A stretch of 64,000 nucleotides of DNA from contig OZ022259.1 of the NCBI GenBank assembly GCA_963978905.1, positions 8,246,001 to 8,310,000 on the forward strand. The letters run 5' to 3'. The notes under the pieces were generated by a model, which had not been told where the DNA came from, did no database searches, and was given only the letters and a program-made list of their open reading frames with translations. Positions 62,072-64,000 of the stretch are shown one piece after another; positions within the stretch are counted from its first letter, which is position 1, and each line of letters begins with the position of its first letter. The DNA comes from Trichostrongylus colubriformis. Taxonomy: Eukaryota; Nematoda; Chromadorea; Rhabditida; Trichostrongylidae. Made by a program: the position numbers and the translations under genes.

Positions 62072-62733
62072 GGTTCCTTACTTCTGCCTGGTGGTCTTTC
62101 TCGAGTGTAATTCATTCAACATTTCACAAACCAGGTCGGTATAAAAGTAGGTCCCATCATGCAAAATGAACATTCAAATTATGTTCTGCTCTAATCAAGC
62201 GAAGAATTCCGATTATTTTGCAAGAGAAAGAGTACTGATCAATCCAGTGAGGTTTTTGAAGAACATCGCCATTACTGACTCTTTTCAGAAAGGGGCTTAT
62301 AATAATCATAATAGTAGTATGCATAGCCATTTTGGCTGTTGAAGTTTCACAGTGGGCGAGTGGAAGTAGACGCCTGCCATATGTATATGATTTAGAATAA
62401 TTCCTGACTGACGGCGCTTTGCGAGTTAGCTGTTTATGATCCACCTGTGAGGACAACCCGATCGTAAACTTCGCGGTCTCTATAATCATTGCGATTACTT
62501 TCAGATGTTTTTACAATACAGGATAAAAGACTACAATATGCGACGCATCCCGCACCATTAATAAAACGGGCACGTCCTGCCAGTAACCGAGGCAACCACA
62601 ATCTTCAAAGGGCAAACGAATGAGTGGAAGAGAAGCGGCAAGCACAAGCGAGTGCATGTTTACATAGAAACTGTTTTCGATGTTTTTTTGATCTTAACCC
62701 TTCACTGAGCATCGTTCGGTTCATTCACTCGCT

Positions 62734-62804
62734 ATGTTCCTCATCGAACAGTTCCTGGAACTACTGGGTATCGTCGAGGAGCGGCCGGAACCGGGACCAA
62801 AACG
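62734..62804 (+). CDS. candidate first coding exon of an unidentified gene
   Basis: From the ATG the frame reads MFLIEQFLELLGIVEERPEP, then GPKRPR, followed by a possible donor GTTGGC. Codon use is strongly C/G-ending, unlike the surroundings. The basic PKRPR tail could be a nuclear signal. No start-context or family evidence; a competing plus frame is open across the same bases. Confidence 0.3.
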
Positions 62805-63092
62805 TCCCAGGTTGGCTAATTGCAATTCATCGTTTCCTGTAGGAATGTTACAATTCTAATAGCTTCTGCTCATATGTGCATACGAATATCTTCGATCTGT
62901 ACATGAGCTTCCATTAGCCATCCATTGTTTCTTAAATTGAATGGTTTGTACTTTCTTCTGGAATTTTCAGTTGATGGCTCACGTTCGGGAAAAGTGCACT
63001 TTCAGCGTAGTATTGATTTCCAGGCTGCAAAGAACGTAAAGGCCACGTGAATGTCGTGGCCAAGAACTCGTTCATAGATTGTTCACTGATAT

Positions 63093-63317
63093 TTGGCAGC
63101 CCGAGAGCGAAAGACAGAGCAGACCACAGACAGTTGTTTGAACAGTGTGCCCATCGTCTTACTGCACTTGTTGCCAGGAACACTGGCAACAAATGCCACA
63201 GCTAAACACAATTTTGTGGCATCCAGGGCTCCGCACGTCGTCGAACGGCGCAATCGACCCGTCGGCGGGGCTCCGAGCGCCTCTCAATCGACTCCGCCTC
63301 GAAGTCCATTTTTCTGA
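63093..63317 (+). CDS. candidate coding stretch of an unidentified gene
   Basis: The frame ending at TGA 63315-63317 contains NATAKHNFVASRAPHVVERR and VGGAPSASQSTPPRSP with coding-like codon use. It may begin at the acceptor TTGTTGCCAG at about 63177. Phase does not join the candidate at 62734 simply. An overlapping frame is open over 126 codons. Confidence 0.25.
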   Translation: MAARERKTEQTTDSCLNSVPIVLLHLLPGTLATNATAKHNFVASRAPHVVERRNRPVGGAPSASQSTPPRSPFF

Positions 63318-63874
63318 CTCGAACCCGAGCTGCATGCCGTTTTGGTTTCGCTCTGTCTGCCTTCTATCTGATCCTTACTATCTCGTATCTTTGAGCTTCG
63401 GGATAACAGCTCGAATTCTGCTGAAGTCCAGGGGAGAACAAGCTCCGGGATTTCTCATCACTTTAGTGGTTCATTCGCGTCGATGCCCCATCCCCTTTAC
63501 GCTGAGCTGCAGCCCCTCACGATAAGATGGTCCATTTCGGTGAATAATGTGAATTCAGGGTTTCACGCAGTTTAGAGGAATGTGTGCACTTTGTCAAAAA
63601 AAAACAACAGTCAAAACACTTCCCTCTCCTCTCCCTGCTTGCATTATATCTCAGCTGGAGACACTGGCCAGTTTCACTTCTACTGCCCATTTGATTTTCT
63701 TCTCATTCCTCAAGACATTCCTTGCTCACCTCTTCTCACCTCTTTCCACTTCATATTGATTGAGGAATCGAGAAATAATCCGTTTACGGGCTATTCGGCG
63801 AATTATGTAGTAGTTGCATCATCGCGTTTCGAAATCTTCCATGAATCGAGGAACGCCCAACAGAGAAGACTAAG

Positions 63875-63966
63875 GCCGCTTCCATACTTTGCGCACCGAC
63901 GCCGTCACGCGCGTGACGCAGGCACGCGCGTGACGGCGTCGGTGCGCAAAGTATGGAAGCGGCCTA
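63875..63966. repeat. perfect palindrome with 7-base loop
   Basis: GGCCGCTTCCATACTTTGCG up to CACGCGCGTG, then ACGCAGG, then the exact inverse. The end sequence CCATACTTTGCG links it to the elements at 32522 and 61690. Confidence 0.93.
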
Positions 63967-64000
63967 AGGCCGACCAAGCGTCCGCAGAAATCAGTATATT

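Noticed and set aside
1..64000. CRISPR arrays, phage, restriction or toxin systems, tRNA and rRNA genes
   Set aside because: Gene structure is eukaryotic; no regularly spaced repeats, prokaryotic genes or cloverleaf sequences were seen on reading.

Overview
This window is from an animal, almost certainly a nematode, and most likely a strongylid parasite of the hookworm type. The evidence is small exons with worm-style splice sites (TTTCAG acceptors, GTAAGT or GTGAGT donors), a probable trans-splice acceptor 12 bases upstream of a ribosomal-protein start codon, about 24 small exons spread over 24 kb, and introns inflated by mariner elements and short inverted-repeat elements. No bacterial operon, CRISPR array, rRNA or tRNA gene was seen. 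The species is an inference.

Three genes can be supported. On the minus strand, rps-29 (40S ribosomal protein S29) runs from 30880 to 26801 in three coding exons. Downstream of it on the same strand lies a long gene for TRAPPC11, the foie gras subunit of the TRAPP tethering complex. I followed it exon by exon from 25400 down to 1670; the first and last coding exons were not found. On the plus strand a synaptotagmin (membrane anchor, linker, C2A, C2B) runs from 31881 to about 55 kb with introns of up to 5.5 kb. rps-29 and the synaptotagmin are divergent, about 1 kb apart, and that gap contains minus-strand exon candidates for a multi-pass membrane protein.

The rest is repeats. There are two mariner elements with intact ends: 14070-15350 in a TRAPPC11 intron with one frameshift, and 28707-29961 in the first rps-29 intron with several lesions. 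A large foldback derived from a mariner occupies 1-954. A Penelope-like retroelement remnant with a GIY-YIG motif lies at about 59.4-60.6 kb. At least ten families of short inverted-repeat elements are present, several in multiple copies and some nested in others. Two near-perfect palindromes (54663-54757 and 63875-63966) stand out.

The two main genes both act in membrane traffic: TRAPPC11 in ER-Golgi tethering and the synaptotagmin in calcium-triggered fusion. Nothing shows that this is more than coincidence. I found no convincing undescribed biological system. The features most worth a second look are the repeat architecture, the odd synaptotagmin C-terminus, the frame problem at one TRAPPC11 junction, and a few unassigned coding-like stretches.
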